From a virus: a stretch of DNA of 45,086 nt. The first letter of the stretch is position 1; each line of letters opens with the position of its first letter. Positions 31,885 to 40,804 of the stretch are shown piece by piece. The notes below the pieces were generated by a model, which saw only the letters and a program-made list of their open reading frames with translations, was not told the DNA's origin and ran no database searches. The translations under genes were made by a program, and so were the position numbers. The stretch covers positions 1 through 45,086 of the IMG/VR virus record IMGVR_UViG_3300033151_000103; one strand, given 5' to 3'.

Positions 31885-34272
31885 ATGAAAGGTGTAGTAG
31901 CGGCGTTTGCGGCACATAACATCAACCTTACACCTGCGGGCCTTTGGGAGTACAATGAGGCAGAGCAGAAGAAAGAAAGCATTGATGCTAAAAGAGTTGA
32001 CAACCTAAGTTGGGATAGATTTCCAGACGACAATATGGGTAGACACTTCATTCAGGCAGAAGACAATCTGTTAGTGTTGGACATTGATGGTACACATACT
32101 ATTATTGAAGATGATACTATTAGCATACCATCGCTTAATCTAACATTGCCATTGGGTCTTTATACTACGACAACACAAGCAAACAAGTATCATATATATT
32201 ATAAGATAGATAGCGAGACAAACAAACGGATTGCTAATCGACTTATCAAGTTGCATGGTACGCAGATAGACATCTTCACTTATGGTGTTGTGTTTGAGGG
32301 TCACGTCTTTTCGCCTTTCTATAAACTACATGAGGGCGTGATACCTGAGTGTCCTAAAGAGTTAATACATAGTATCCTTGAGTATCAGGAAGAGGAAGAC
32401 ATTTCCGCTACCCAAACTAATGGGGACCTTGTGTATTCATATAACACTCAGCGTTTGCGTTTGATTGAGGCCTTCCTTGAGGAGGAGTTAAAGACGACCA
32501 AGCAGTGGAATGCGTTCTTCAAGCATACATTCCCAAAAGAGTTTATGCCAAACAAAGCGAAGAAACTTGATATCAATAGATTTGATTTTAGTTATGACTT
32601 GTTCAATAAGATTGCAGTCAAATTAACAACTGCTGCTGAGTTGGGTTTCCATGAGCACGCCTTGCCTGTAATGAATAAGTTGTTGGCAATGTGGGGCAAG
32701 GATCCTGAGAGCAAAAAAACGAAAAAATTTCTTTGGCAACAGATACTACCTTCACTGCCTCAACACGAAGCACGCATACCATTTAGTTTAGTAGATGATG
32801 ATGTGGAGTTTGATGAGAAGTTGAAAGCACAGAAGGTTGACTATCCATTGTTCCGTGTTATTAGAACGGGTAAGATGATGTATATGGAGATTGACAAGAC
32901 AAGTGCTGCACCAGTGATACATGGCGATAGTTACTTCCTTGACAAGATAACTGCTCAGGCATTGCACCCAGAGTTTTCAATCCTTAATGAGGAAGGACGT
33001 GTGATTGGGTGGGATGATACAACAGTTCCTATCATATATTATATGAACAATCCATACAAACCTCAATACGAGTTGGATCCTGAGCATAACAGAGACATCA
33101 TCAACTTGTATACGCCTACAGAGTATTTGAAGCAGGCGGAAGCAAGAGAGTTAAAGACACCTAATATGTTTATGCAGGTGGTTCAGTCAACAATAGGTAA
33201 GGAGTTTATGGACCTATACTTGGCATACTCAGCACAGATTGTGTTTGGGCATGAGTCACCTACAATGGTGTTGTGGATTGCTGCTTTGTCTACTGAGAAA
33301 GGTGGAACAGGAAAGTCAGTGATGACTCTTGAACTGTTTTCACTCATGCTTAGAAGTGCAGCATCAGCAGTAGATCCTAAGACGTCTCAAAGTGGTTGGG
33401 GTGATGTTGTTGTGGGTGTTAAGGTCCTTTCATTTGAGGACAAACCTGAGGAGTCCCAGCGTGAGTGGGATGCTACATATTCTAGTATCAAACAGAGCAA
33501 CACTAATTCATATAGGAAACTAAATATGAAAGGTGGAGCGATGACTACTGAGCGTGTGTCGCTGAGCATAACGGGTTCAACAAACTACAGACCTAAACTG
33601 CCTGCAAGTGATAGACGCTTCTGGTGTATTGAACCCGCACACCTTCATGGGTTGGAGGATCCGTTGACTGAGGAGGAGCAGTTGACACTTAGTAGAGCAC
33701 TATCATCATACGAGTATATGCCCGAGTTGCAGGAGTATGTAAATCATTTGTATTACATATATACACAAGGTTTCAGCACAGAGGTTAGGACGGCATTGTT
33801 TATCAAGGCACCTGAAACACCTTACAGAAAGAAGTGGGTCATGGGAGGAGCAACTAATTCATTGAACATTATCAATACGTTAGGAAATCCTGATGACCTT
33901 CATGCTCTGATGAAGTACACTGACCTATCAAAAGAAACACTTGCTGACTTATATAGTTTGCTTATACATACATATGATAAGAAGACGAAGAAGGCAGCAG
34001 TGAGTTGGAAGTGGTTCAAAGAGATCCTACCTTATGTGTTAGCAGAGAAGTATAGAGAGGAAGACCATTCAAAGGCAGCGATTGCTAGTATGCTTCACAT
34101 TGACTTCACTGCTAATGTAGGTGACAAGTATTCTCATAAGTGGAGAAGCGAATTGCCTGAAGGGTTTGAACCTACCTGGGCACAATGGCCTGCACAAGGA
34201 TATGTTATGTATCTTAGTTGGGACGCAGTGCAAGAGTATCAAGAAATAATTAAACAACTGAAAGGGATATAA
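31885..34272 (+). CDS. Primase-polymerase / SF3-type helicase fusion
   Basis: 795 residues from ATG 31885 (AGGTG upstream; the longer frame has no site). The N-terminal ~200 residues look like an archaeo-eukaryotic primase: NLLVLDIDGTH (hDhD), NKYHIYYK (sxH-like) and QIDIF (hD) appear in order. A C-terminal ATPase has Walker A GGTGKS, B-like VKVLSFEDKP and sensor-like SITGSTNYRP followed by DRRFWCI, typical of D5/DUF5906-type SF3 helicases. It would prime and unwind at the fork. It is the central replication gene; the polymerase and helicase genes follow in the same direction. Confidence 0.85.
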   Translation: MKGVVAAFAAHNINLTPAGLWEYNEAEQKKESIDAKRVDNLSWDRFPDDNMGRHFIQAEDNLLVLDIDGTHTIIEDDTISIPSLNLTLPLGLYTTTTQANKYHIYYKIDSETNKRIANRLIKLHGTQIDIFTYGVVFEGHVFSPFYKLHEGVIPECPKELIHSILEYQEEEDISATQTNGDLVYSYNTQRLRLIEAFLEEELKTTKQWNAFFKHTFPKEFMPNKAKKLDINRFDFSYDLFNKIAVKLTTAAELGFHEHALPVMNKLLAMWGKDPESKKTKKFLWQQILPSLPQHEARIPFSLVDDDVEFDEKLKAQKVDYPLFRVIRTGKMMYMEIDKTSAAPVIHGDSYFLDKITAQALHPEFSILNEEGRVIGWDDTTVPIIYYMNNPYKPQYELDPEHNRDIINLYTPTEYLKQAEARELKTPNMFMQVVQSTIGKEFMDLYLAYSAQIVFGHESPTMVLWIAALSTEKGGTGKSVMTLELFSLMLRSAASAVDPKTSQSGWGDVVVGVKVLSFEDKPEESQREWDATYSSIKQSNTNSYRKLNMKGGAMTTERVSLSITGSTNYRPKLPASDRRFWCIEPAHLHGLEDPLTEEEQLTLSRALSSYEYMPELQEYVNHLYYIYTQGFSTEVRTALFIKAPETPYRKKWVMGGATNSLNIINTLGNPDDLHALMKYTDLSKETLADLYSLLIHTYDKKTKKAAVSWKWFKEILPYVLAEKYREEDHSKAAIASMLHIDFTANVGDKYSHKWRSELPEGFEPTWAQWPAQGYVMYLSWDAVQEYQEIIKQLKGI

Positions 34273-34625
34273 TGCCATACAATGCAAAGAACTTTACCAT
34301 GCCAATACCCAGAGTGGGTCAACGCTTTGGTAAGACAACAGTTACAGACATCCATGAGAAGTCATACACACTAAGGTGTGACTGTGGAAAGCCTATGAAT
34401 AGAAAGTTCACAGCAGCTTCCCGTCCTGAGATGTGTAGTGCCTGTGCAAAGTTACGCTTCACAGAAGGTCATCAACCTGAAAGTAAAGCAGTTGCCAATG
34501 GAGGCCTGCAGTACAGAGAGTACAGTGTCATTGAGGAATTGATGATGAAAGAGTTCCGTAAAAAGAAACTAACCAAAACTGAGCAATACTTATTGACTCA
34601 GCACAGAAAGAAGGCCATAGCATGA
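34272..34625 (+). CDS. Zinc-ribbon-like protein, 117 aa
   Basis: ATG 34272 overlaps the primase stop (TAATG). Four cysteines as CDC (residues ~36-38) and CSAC (~55-58) suggest a zinc-binding knuckle in a small beta ribbon, followed by a basic helical C-terminus (KEFRKKKLTKTEQYLL). Many phages carry such proteins next to replication enzymes, probably as DNA- or RNA-binding accessory factors. Function not known. Ends 4 bp inside the next gene start. Confidence 0.65.
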   Translation: MPYNAKNFTMPIPRVGQRFGKTTVTDIHEKSYTLRCDCGKPMNRKFTAASRPEMCSACAKLRFTEGHQPESKAVANGGLQYREYSVIEELMMKEFRKKKLTKTEQYLLTQHRKKAIA

Positions 34626-34948
34626 AAGAGAGACTAAAAGCATTACGTAGTGAACACCAAGCACTACAAGACAAAGTTGAGACATACATTAAAGAGTATG
34701 CAGGTTTAACTCCTGAAGACATGGTTGGATTCCATCCCCTGTATGGTTGGGTTGAGTTTAACATTGTGGGACTAGGTTCAGGTACAATATACAGACGGGA
34801 CCTTATTACTGAGTTCCAAATGAATGCTAAGTGTGCTCAGCAGTTTGATACAGTTGAAGAGTTCCAAGCAGCATTGGATGCTAAGAAAGAGCGTGAGAAG
34901 ATACCCACTAAGATATTCCTTGCAGTACGCTACATAACGGACCTGTAA
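34622..34948 (+). CDS. Hypothetical protein, 108 aa
   Basis: ATG 34622 overlaps the previous stop (ATGA). N-terminal ~25 residues are a charged coiled-coil helix (ERLKALRSEHQALQDKVETY), then a beta-rich segment (FHPLYGWVEFNIVGLGSGT) and a lysine-rich helix. No family recognised. Its TAATG overlap with the following helicase suggests a partner role. Confidence 0.62.
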   Translation: MKERLKALRSEHQALQDKVETYIKEYAGLTPEDMVGFHPLYGWVEFNIVGLGSGTIYRRDLITEFQMNAKCAQQFDTVEEFQAALDAKKEREKIPTKIFLAVRYITDL

Positions 34949-36240
34949 TGGAAGCAGTTAGTAACTATAAGCAGAAGATTCAGTTTGTAACTGGGTTTGC
35001 TGGTTCAGGTAAGTCAACTAAGTTGGCAGAGAGTGCTGTTGGTAAGGAGGACGTATTAGTTCTCACTCCAACACACAAGGCAGCAGAAGTGTTAATGGCT
35101 AAGGGCATTGTGAATGTGTTTACTATTCATAGTGTGCTTAAGTTGGTTCCAACTATCAATGAGAACTTCAGACGTGGACAGCGTATGCAGAAGTTGAAGA
35201 AGATTGGTGGAGTTGACCTTGCAGACATTGGCAAGATAGCAATAGATGAGTTCAGTATGATACCAGTTGACATTATGGATATGCTGTTGGAGTTGTTACC
35301 TGAGCATTGTTTAGTATTAGTGTTTGGTGACCCATTCCAGTTACCTCCTATTGATGGTGAGGCAGTAGATCCTTTGACATACACTGACAACATTCTTGAA
35401 CTAACCACTCAGCATAGAGCAGAAGCACCTGAAGTAGTTGAAACCTTTATGCGATTTATGCACTACATTAAGGGTGATGGAGAGATGAACTTGAAGATGA
35501 ATCCTGCCATTAAGGAAGGTAACCTTGATGACTTCAATCCTGGCACAGATAGGATCCTAGCATACACCAATGATAAGGTGTTGGAGTTGAATGCTATGGC
35601 AGCTAAAGTGCTTGGCAAACCTGAAGCCATCGCTGTGAATGAAGACATCACTATGAATGGCATCCCATGTATGAGAAACATTGATGGTTTAGACATAGAA
35701 GGCCTCATATATCCTACCTGCATTAGTAAAGGCAAACTAATGCAAGGCAATAAACTGTCCAAAGCGATGCTAAAAACGCAAGAAGACATCATAAAGTTCA
35801 GAACTAACCTTAGTATGTATGATAACTATGCAGTGAAGACATCAGAAGGCACCTATGTTTTGTTCTATGACCTCAAACACTATGCTAATGCTAAGTTGTT
35901 GAAGGCAGAAGTAGAGAAGTATCAGCACTTAGTTGTTGAAACTCATGGCCTCAAGGAGGAGGATAGTGTGAAAGAGTTTTGCTACAACAACAAAGGTAAG
36001 CAATATGTGAAGGAGCGAGGCACAGCATGGAAGAATTACCTTGCTCATCAGAACCTTGTGTTTGATATCCGCCGACCTTTTGCAACAACCATTCACAAAG
36101 CACAGGGGCAAGAGTTTGATACTGTGTATATTGCACAGACAGACATCAAGAGAAGCATCAGACAAGGATACTACTTACAGTACGCTAAACTCATGTACGT
36201 TGCATTATCTCGGGCCCGTAAAAGAGTTGTACTCGTTTAA
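34948..36240 (+). CDS. RecD/Dda-like SF1 helicase
   Basis: 430 residues. Walker A is GFAGSGKSTK (~residue 17-26); motif II IDEFSM; then GDPFQLPPI, TTQHRA, and the C-terminal IHKAQGQEFDTVYI and LMYVALSRARKRVVLV (motifs V and VI). This is the 5'-3' SF1B organisation of RecD2/T4 Dda helicases, used in recombination, fork restart or origin melting. ATG 34948 overlaps the previous stop. The following TTAAGG promoter overlaps its last codons. Confidence 0.88.
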   Translation: MEAVSNYKQKIQFVTGFAGSGKSTKLAESAVGKEDVLVLTPTHKAAEVLMAKGIVNVFTIHSVLKLVPTINENFRRGQRMQKLKKIGGVDLADIGKIAIDEFSMIPVDIMDMLLELLPEHCLVLVFGDPFQLPPIDGEAVDPLTYTDNILELTTQHRAEAPEVVETFMRFMHYIKGDGEMNLKMNPAIKEGNLDDFNPGTDRILAYTNDKVLELNAMAAKVLGKPEAIAVNEDITMNGIPCMRNIDGLDIEGLIYPTCISKGKLMQGNKLSKAMLKTQEDIIKFRTNLSMYDNYAVKTSEGTYVLFYDLKHYANAKLLKAEVEKYQHLVVETHGLKEEDSVKEFCYNNKGKQYVKERGTAWKNYLAHQNLVFDIRRPFATTIHKAQGQEFDTVYIAQTDIKRSIRQGYYLQYAKLMYVALSRARKRVVLV

Positions 36241-36268
36241 GGTGCCTTTAAGGTTGTTATGCTATAAT
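36237..36268 (+). promoter_or_regulatory. TTAAGG-box promoter for ssDNA-binding protein gene
   Basis: TTAAGG (36237-36242), TTAAGG (36248-36253), 9 bp, TATAAT (36263-36268) with TG one base upstream. The first box includes the preceding gene's stop codon. The 5' leader to ATG 36345 is about 70 nt. Confidence 0.82.
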
Positions 36269-36344
36269 TACATCATAACAAACACATAACACCGTCCCTG
36301 GCAATGGCCATACCAACTTAAAACTTATAAAACAAGGAAAACTT

Positions 36345-36992
36345 ATGGCAAAAGCTATTAAACTTACGTTCAAAACACCCCTCGCTCCTCTCCGCTACCT
36401 AACAACTGCTGGTCAAGGCAAGATGAAGTACGACCCAACTAACAAACTGGACAAGAATGATCCTGCGAGTTACGAGTATACTGCAACAGCTATCCTTACC
36501 AAGGCACAGAAAGATGTTATTGAACCAATCTTGAAAAACTTTTGGAACGAAAACAAACCTGCAGGTATCACTAAGCAGAAGTACACTCTCCTGAAAGAAG
36601 AGATGGAAACTACGAATGAGAAAGATGAAGATGGTGATGCTATCAAGAAGGCAACAGGGTTCTGGTTGTTACAAGCCAAAACAAATGCTGTATGGCCTTC
36701 AGGTGATAAGAACACTATCAAAATCATGCGTGGTAATGGTTCACCTCTTAACTTAGGTGAGAAGCGTATTGGTGATGAGAGTGTTGGTGTACTACACGGA
36801 GAGATTGCTATCAATGCTTTCGGTGGAAATGAAGGACTTCTGTTCTACCTAAATGGTGTGCAGTTAAGAAAGTTCGTTGAATACACTGGTGGTACGATTG
36901 AAACTGAGGATCTTGAAGGTGAAGATGAAGGCATGGACGATTTAGACATGCCTGCTGAGCCTATTGAAACTCCAAACACTCCTGACGTATAG
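36345..36992 (+). CDS. Single-stranded DNA-binding protein (DUF2815/gp2.5-like)
   Basis: 215 residues. The core (FKTPLAPLRYLTTAG, YEYTATAILTKAQKDVI, later GTVE-like strands and FWLLQAKTNAVW) matches the DUF2815-type phage ssDNA-binding OB fold. The last ~35 residues are very acidic (EDLEGEDEGMDDLDMPAEP), the usual protein-interaction tail of phage SSBs. Own promoter and AAGGAAAACTT before ATG fit the high amounts needed. It would coat ssDNA and recruit polymerase and helicase. Confidence 0.76.
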   Translation: MAKAIKLTFKTPLAPLRYLTTAGQGKMKYDPTNKLDKNDPASYEYTATAILTKAQKDVIEPILKNFWNENKPAGITKQKYTLLKEEMETTNEKDEDGDAIKKATGFWLLQAKTNAVWPSGDKNTIKIMRGNGSPLNLGEKRIGDESVGVLHGEIAINAFGGNEGLLFYLNGVQLRKFVEYTGGTIETEDLEGEDEGMDDLDMPAEPIETPNTPDV

Positions 36993-36994
36993 TC

Positions 36995-37201
36995 ATGAAC
37001 GTAGAGGACCTCACTAAGCTTGAGGTTCCACGTAACAAAACACACGTGGAAGCCTTAGAGACTAGAGTAGATGAACTGGAAACACTTGTGAAAGAACTCA
37101 AAAGGGTACCAGATGCCATTGAGGAAGCTGTACCAAAAGCAGAGTTAGTCAAGTGGCAGAGGATGTATTGGGACCTAGTCAATAAGGACGTCCCGTTTTA
37201 A
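36995..37201 (+). CDS. Small coiled-coil protein, 68 aa
   Basis: ATG 36995 lies 2 bp after the SSB stop, with no strong ribosome site, so it may depend on coupling. Residues ~15-45 (HVEALETRVDELETLVKELKRV) are a clear heptad-like coiled coil, followed by a short Trp-containing end. It may be a clamp or adaptor for the polymerase downstream, but this is only position-based. Confidence 0.6.
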   Translation: MNVEDLTKLEVPRNKTHVEALETRVDELETLVKELKRVPDAIEEAVPKAELVKWQRMYWDLVNKDVPF

Positions 37202-37330
37202 ATATGCCTTCGGGCACCAAAATTCGTGGATGCTTCTCCAACTAAACGAAGCTGTGAATTTAGTGAATTGTTAGTACCCTATTAGCCTAGGGTATTATAC
37301 TGAGCATTATGCCAGTGAAAGGAAAACTTA
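37202..37330 (+). ncRNA. Structured leader before the DNA polymerase gene (putative)
   Basis: Three helices: TGCC-TTCG-GGCA (37206-37217, UUCG tetraloop); a two-part stem of AATTC (37222-37226) with GAATT (37257-37261) and GCTTC (37233-37237) with GAAGC (37249-37253); and TACCCTA-TTAGCC-TAGGGTA (37275-37294). No gene is present. It could control polymerase expression as an attenuator or regulatory RNA; no known riboswitch fold was matched. Confidence 0.45.
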
Positions 37331-39202
37331 TTGAAAATATACAAGTTTAGTACATTAGATGAACTGACTGAGATTGATAAGTCCCAACCCATCTTTGTTG
37401 ATACAGAGACAGGTGGAGAGGCTTATGAGTTTGTTGTCACTATTCAAGTGTACCAAGAACACTGGGACCAAGTGAAAGTATTTGTGATGAAGGATCTACC
37501 TTCTTTTGCAGTTGAGTTTATTTGGGCCTCAATTAAGGACAGCGAAATGGTGGGTCACAACTATGGATATGACCTTATGCAGTTTTGGCGTCATGCTAAT
37601 GGCACCTATGAAACACCTGCAAATTGGTTTGACACTTTCTATGCTTCTCGTTTAGCATTTCCAAAGTGGCAAGTGTACTCCCTTGATGAATGTCTTACTA
37701 AGGTATTGGGTTATGACCCATATGATAGAGAAGGTTTAGTCAAGAAGGATATGCAGAAATCATTCTCTCCCAACACAGAGATAACTGAGGACCAAGGTAT
37801 GTATGCAAGTATTGATGTGTACCTGCTGCCTAAGTTGTATCACGCTGTCAAAGCATTCAGAAACGACTTCAACTTTAAACTTGATAGTCGCATTGCTGAG
37901 TATGCCACACTAATGCCTGAGATGGGTATGCCAGTGGATCCTGAACGCCTCCTGAAGTTAGAGAAGGACGACAATGCAGAAGTCATTCGCTTGACTAGTG
38001 TGTTGCCTGAAGGCCTTAATGTGAATAGTTACATACAGGTTAGAAAGGCATTGGGTCTCAAGAACACTTCTGATGAAGTTACCTTGCGTATCATTGCTAG
38101 TCGACCTGCACAGATGGAAGGTATCAAAGGCACACTGGCAAAGACAACTAAGAGAGCAGAGCAACGTAATGTTGTTTTAGAACCTCACTATGTTCCTGCT
38201 GAATGGAAGCGTACTATGGCAGATGACATTCTCCTCAAGCGTAAAGCATTGAAGAGATTACAGTTTGTAGTTAGAGCAAAGAAGTACATGAATGAGGACC
38301 ACAGGATTACATCCCGTTTCTCACCTCATGCTATTACAGGGCGGGTGCAGGGTTCAGAAGAGAACCTATCACAGTATCCACGTACCATGAAACAGATGTG
38401 GGGCATCAATCCCAAGGTTCATGGTGACAGAGTGTTGGTGTATGCTGACTACTCACAACTTGAGTTAAGGAGCATTTGTGCTATCCTACCTGAAAGAAAT
38501 ATGGAAGAAGCATACAGAAATGGGATTGACTTGCACACTTATGCTTCTCGCAATCTTACTCTTGACGAGTCTAAGCTTCCTGATGGTGTTACTCCTAGGT
38601 TCGTTGCCAAGCAACTCAACTTTCTTGCCTTGTATGGCGGAGGAGTTGCAAACTTTCAGAAGACAGTTTGTAAACTGAGTGAGATTTGGCTTGAAACTGA
38701 TGTGTGTCAGAAGGCCTTCCGTGATTGGAAGACTGGTTTCTCAGACATCAAGGACTGGCATGAAGACAATGCTAAGTCACCTGACAATATGGACCAAACC
38801 ATTAGTGGTAGAAAGTACAAAGCAAAGTCATACACTGACCTAAACAACATTCGTAATCAAGGTTCAGGTGCTGAGGTTGCAAAACTTGCATGGCACTACC
38901 TGTACAAATATGATATGCTTGGTGAGGATAGTTGGATGGTGAACATGATACATGATGCTTTCATCATTGACTGTCCAAACATTCCAGAAGTGTATGAGCG
39001 TGTTGCTAGGAACCTGGGACTTGCTATGCAGAAAGCATGGTTTGCTATTATGAAGCAAGCACCTATCAAAGACCTTCCAATGCCAGTTGATGTTCTAGTA
39101 GGATTGAACTGGGAAGACATTGAGTATGGTAACAATATCATCTATGAAACAACTATAGAAGGTATGTATATGTATGACAAGGAGTTAGCAGATGTCAGTT
39201 AA
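37331..39202 (+). CDS. Family A DNA polymerase with 3'-5' exonuclease
   Basis: 623 residues. It must start at TTG 37331: an in-frame stop lies at 37316 and the exonuclease motif I (FVDTETGG) begins only ~20 codons in. Exo II HNYGYD and Exo III YASID are intact, so it should proofread. Polymerase motifs: A DYSQLELR, B KQLNFLALYGG (Phe at the position of E. coli F762), C MIHDAFIIDC. Motif C has HDA where most family members have HDE. It is the replicative enzyme of the phage. A structured leader precedes it, and its end overlaps the nucleotide hydrolase gene by 11 bp. Confidence 0.92.
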   Translation: MKIYKFSTLDELTEIDKSQPIFVDTETGGEAYEFVVTIQVYQEHWDQVKVFVMKDLPSFAVEFIWASIKDSEMVGHNYGYDLMQFWRHANGTYETPANWFDTFYASRLAFPKWQVYSLDECLTKVLGYDPYDREGLVKKDMQKSFSPNTEITEDQGMYASIDVYLLPKLYHAVKAFRNDFNFKLDSRIAEYATLMPEMGMPVDPERLLKLEKDDNAEVIRLTSVLPEGLNVNSYIQVRKALGLKNTSDEVTLRIIASRPAQMEGIKGTLAKTTKRAEQRNVVLEPHYVPAEWKRTMADDILLKRKALKRLQFVVRAKKYMNEDHRITSRFSPHAITGRVQGSEENLSQYPRTMKQMWGINPKVHGDRVLVYADYSQLELRSICAILPERNMEEAYRNGIDLHTYASRNLTLDESKLPDGVTPRFVAKQLNFLALYGGGVANFQKTVCKLSEIWLETDVCQKAFRDWKTGFSDIKDWHEDNAKSPDNMDQTISGRKYKAKSYTDLNNIRNQGSGAEVAKLAWHYLYKYDMLGEDSWMVNMIHDAFIIDCPNIPEVYERVARNLGLAMQKAWFAIMKQAPIKDLPMPVDVLVGLNWEDIEYGNNIIYETTIEGMYMYDKELADVS

Positions 39203-39491
39203 ACAAGATTTAGGTAAACTACGTTGGGACATAGTTCCTTTCGCTGCACTTGATAGTGTGGTTAGAGTGTTGACTATTGGTGAGGTGAAATATCCTTCAA
39301 CAGAGGAAGGTTTGAATTGGTTAGTTAAATCAACTAAGGAAGACCTTCCACGATATGAAGCAGCAATGCTAAGACATATGTCTGAACATATGCAAGGTAG
39401 AAAGGTGGATCCTGAAACAGGAGAACCTCACCTATCGCACATCATTGCTAATTGCTTATTTTTAATAGAACTGGAGAAGAAATGGCAGTAG
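39192..39491 (+). CDS. dATP/dGTP diphosphohydrolase N-domain-like protein (DUF5664)
   Basis: 99 residues. Pattern LRWDIVPFAALDSVVRVLTIGEVKYPS...NWL, then RYEAAMLRHMSEHMQGRKVDPETGEPHLSHIIANCLFLIELE fits the phage DUF5664 family annotated as dATP/dGTP diphosphohydrolase N-terminal domain (MazG-like all-alpha fold). It would act on deoxynucleotides; here it could shape the pool before the deazaguanine pathway consumes GTP. ATG 39192 lies inside the polymerase end; it overlaps the exonuclease start by 10 bp. Confidence 0.68.
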   Translation: MSVKQDLGKLRWDIVPFAALDSVVRVLTIGEVKYPSTEEGLNWLVKSTKEDLPRYEAAMLRHMSEHMQGRKVDPETGEPHLSHIIANCLFLIELEKKWQ

Positions 39492-40363
39492 AAGATTTAG
39501 GTCCCGAAGAGGGAATGGAAGGCATAGCAGCAGCAACTAAGGTTGCCTTGATAGATGCAGACACAATCATCTATGCTGCTTGTAGTGGTAATGAGTATGC
39601 TGAGGATATGCTTGGCGAAGAAATGTACACTCCTGAAGAGTGGAACTCAATGCTTGCTGACCCACAGTATGATGCCACTGAGCATTGTGTGTGGAGAGTT
39701 GACATGAACAAAGTGATTGAGTCAGCTAAGGAACGCATTAGTGAGATTCAAACAGCAACCTTTACTAAGTCAGTAGAGTTGTACTTCTCACATGGGCCAA
39801 ACTTTCGTCACCTAGTGGACACAATGTATAAAGCAAACAGAGGTAGCACACGCTATCCACCTGGATTGCTTGAGGGTAAACTCATCCTTGCAGAAGAGTA
39901 TGCAGGTGAGATTTGTGATGGTGTGGAAGCAGATGATGCTGTTGTATATCTCAAACGTGTACACCCAGAGAAGTACGTGTTAGTTGCAGTTGATAAGGAT
40001 GTACTCAATGCAGTTCCGGGCAAACATTACAACTACTATCGTAGTGTTAAGTATAGTATTGCTCCTAAGTGGGTTATCATTACTAAAGAGCACGCTGAGA
40101 AGTGGTTCTACGTACAGGTCCTCATGGGAGACAGTACCGACAACATCAGAGGATGTCCAGGTATTGGTCCCAAGAAAGCAGAGAAAGCACTAATCGGGAA
40201 GGAAACTCCTTACGAGAGATGGTCAGCAGTTGTTGAACTATTCAAGTCAAAAAACCTAACTGAAAAAGATGCTATTAAAGATGCCCGCCTCATTAATATG
40301 CACCAAGTAACATTAGTAGACGGGAAATACAAATGGGAGCCTTGGACTCCACCATTACCTTAA
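39482..40363 (+). CDS. 5'-3' exonuclease (FEN/T5 D15-like)
   Basis: 293 residues from ATG 39482 (GGAGAAGAA upstream; the earlier in-frame start has none). N-terminal VALIDADTIIYAA carries the first metal-binding Asp; GVEADDAVVYL and VAVDKDVLN give further acidic residues; GDSTDNIRGCPGIGPKKAEK is the helix-3-turn-helix motif of flap endonucleases. It would remove primers or degrade DNA ends. It is the last gene before the deazaguanine block; a strong AAGGAGGTAGC leads into queF. Confidence 0.88.
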   Translation: MAVEDLGPEEGMEGIAAATKVALIDADTIIYAACSGNEYAEDMLGEEMYTPEEWNSMLADPQYDATEHCVWRVDMNKVIESAKERISEIQTATFTKSVELYFSHGPNFRHLVDTMYKANRGSTRYPPGLLEGKLILAEEYAGEICDGVEADDAVVYLKRVHPEKYVLVAVDKDVLNAVPGKHYNYYRSVKYSIAPKWVIITKEHAEKWFYVQVLMGDSTDNIRGCPGIGPKKAEKALIGKETPYERWSAVVELFKSKNLTEKDAIKDARLINMHQVTLVDGKYKWEPWTPPLP

Positions 40364-40372
40364 GGAGGTAGC

Positions 40373-40804
40373 ATGAGTGAATTTAAAGATGAGCGTTCTC
40401 ACAATAGTGAAGATGCAACGAGATATGGTAAAGACATTATTAACAACTTCAATGTAGATGAGGACTTAGTGTTCTGGGAAATGAAACCTGAGTACACAAA
40501 GAATGGTTACTTAGTGACTATGATACACCCTGAGATCTCAGCGTTGTGTCCTGTGTCAGGTTACCCTGATAGTGGTAAGGTTACTGTGCAGTTCATTCCT
40601 AATGAGAACACAGTAGAGTTGAAGGCCTTCAAGTTATGGATTAACAGTTATCGTAATACTGCCATTAGTCATGAAGGTCTTGCAAATGAGATTTACAACA
40701 TCCTTAACAAAGGACTGCAAGCAAAAGAGTTGTATGTCAAACTAGAGATGATGCCAAGAGGCAATGTCACAACTATCGTGGAGGTAGGTCATGTTAGCAA
40801 TTAA
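40373..40804 (+). CDS. queF: QueF: NADPH-dependent preQ0 reductase
   Basis: 143 residues, the unimodular (type I) size. ALCPVSGYPD carries catalytic Cys59 and the conserved Asp66; ELKAFKLW (82-89) fits the E(S/L)K(S/A)hK(L/Y)(Y/F/W) NADPH-binding motif; SHEG (His100, Glu101) follows, then LEMMPRG. All key residues are present. It reduces 7-cyano-7-deazaguanine (preQ0) to preQ1. Start ATG 40373 follows the best ribosome site in the block (AAGGAGGTAGC). Its presence makes preQ1, not preQ0, the predicted end product. Confidence 0.9.
   Translation: MSEFKDERSHNSEDATRYGKDIINNFNVDEDLVFWEMKPEYTKNGYLVTMIHPEISALCPVSGYPDSGKVTVQFIPNENTVELKAFKLWINSYRNTAISHEGLANEIYNILNKGLQAKELYVKLEMMPRGNVTTIVEVGHVSN

Noticed and set aside
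37275-37294. Intrinsic terminator
   Set aside because: The 7-bp stem is not followed by a T-run and lies just before the polymerase gene.
39192-39491. Marker of a 2-aminoadenine (Z) genome
   Set aside because: No PurZ or DatZ gene found; only the diphosphohydrolase-like domain.
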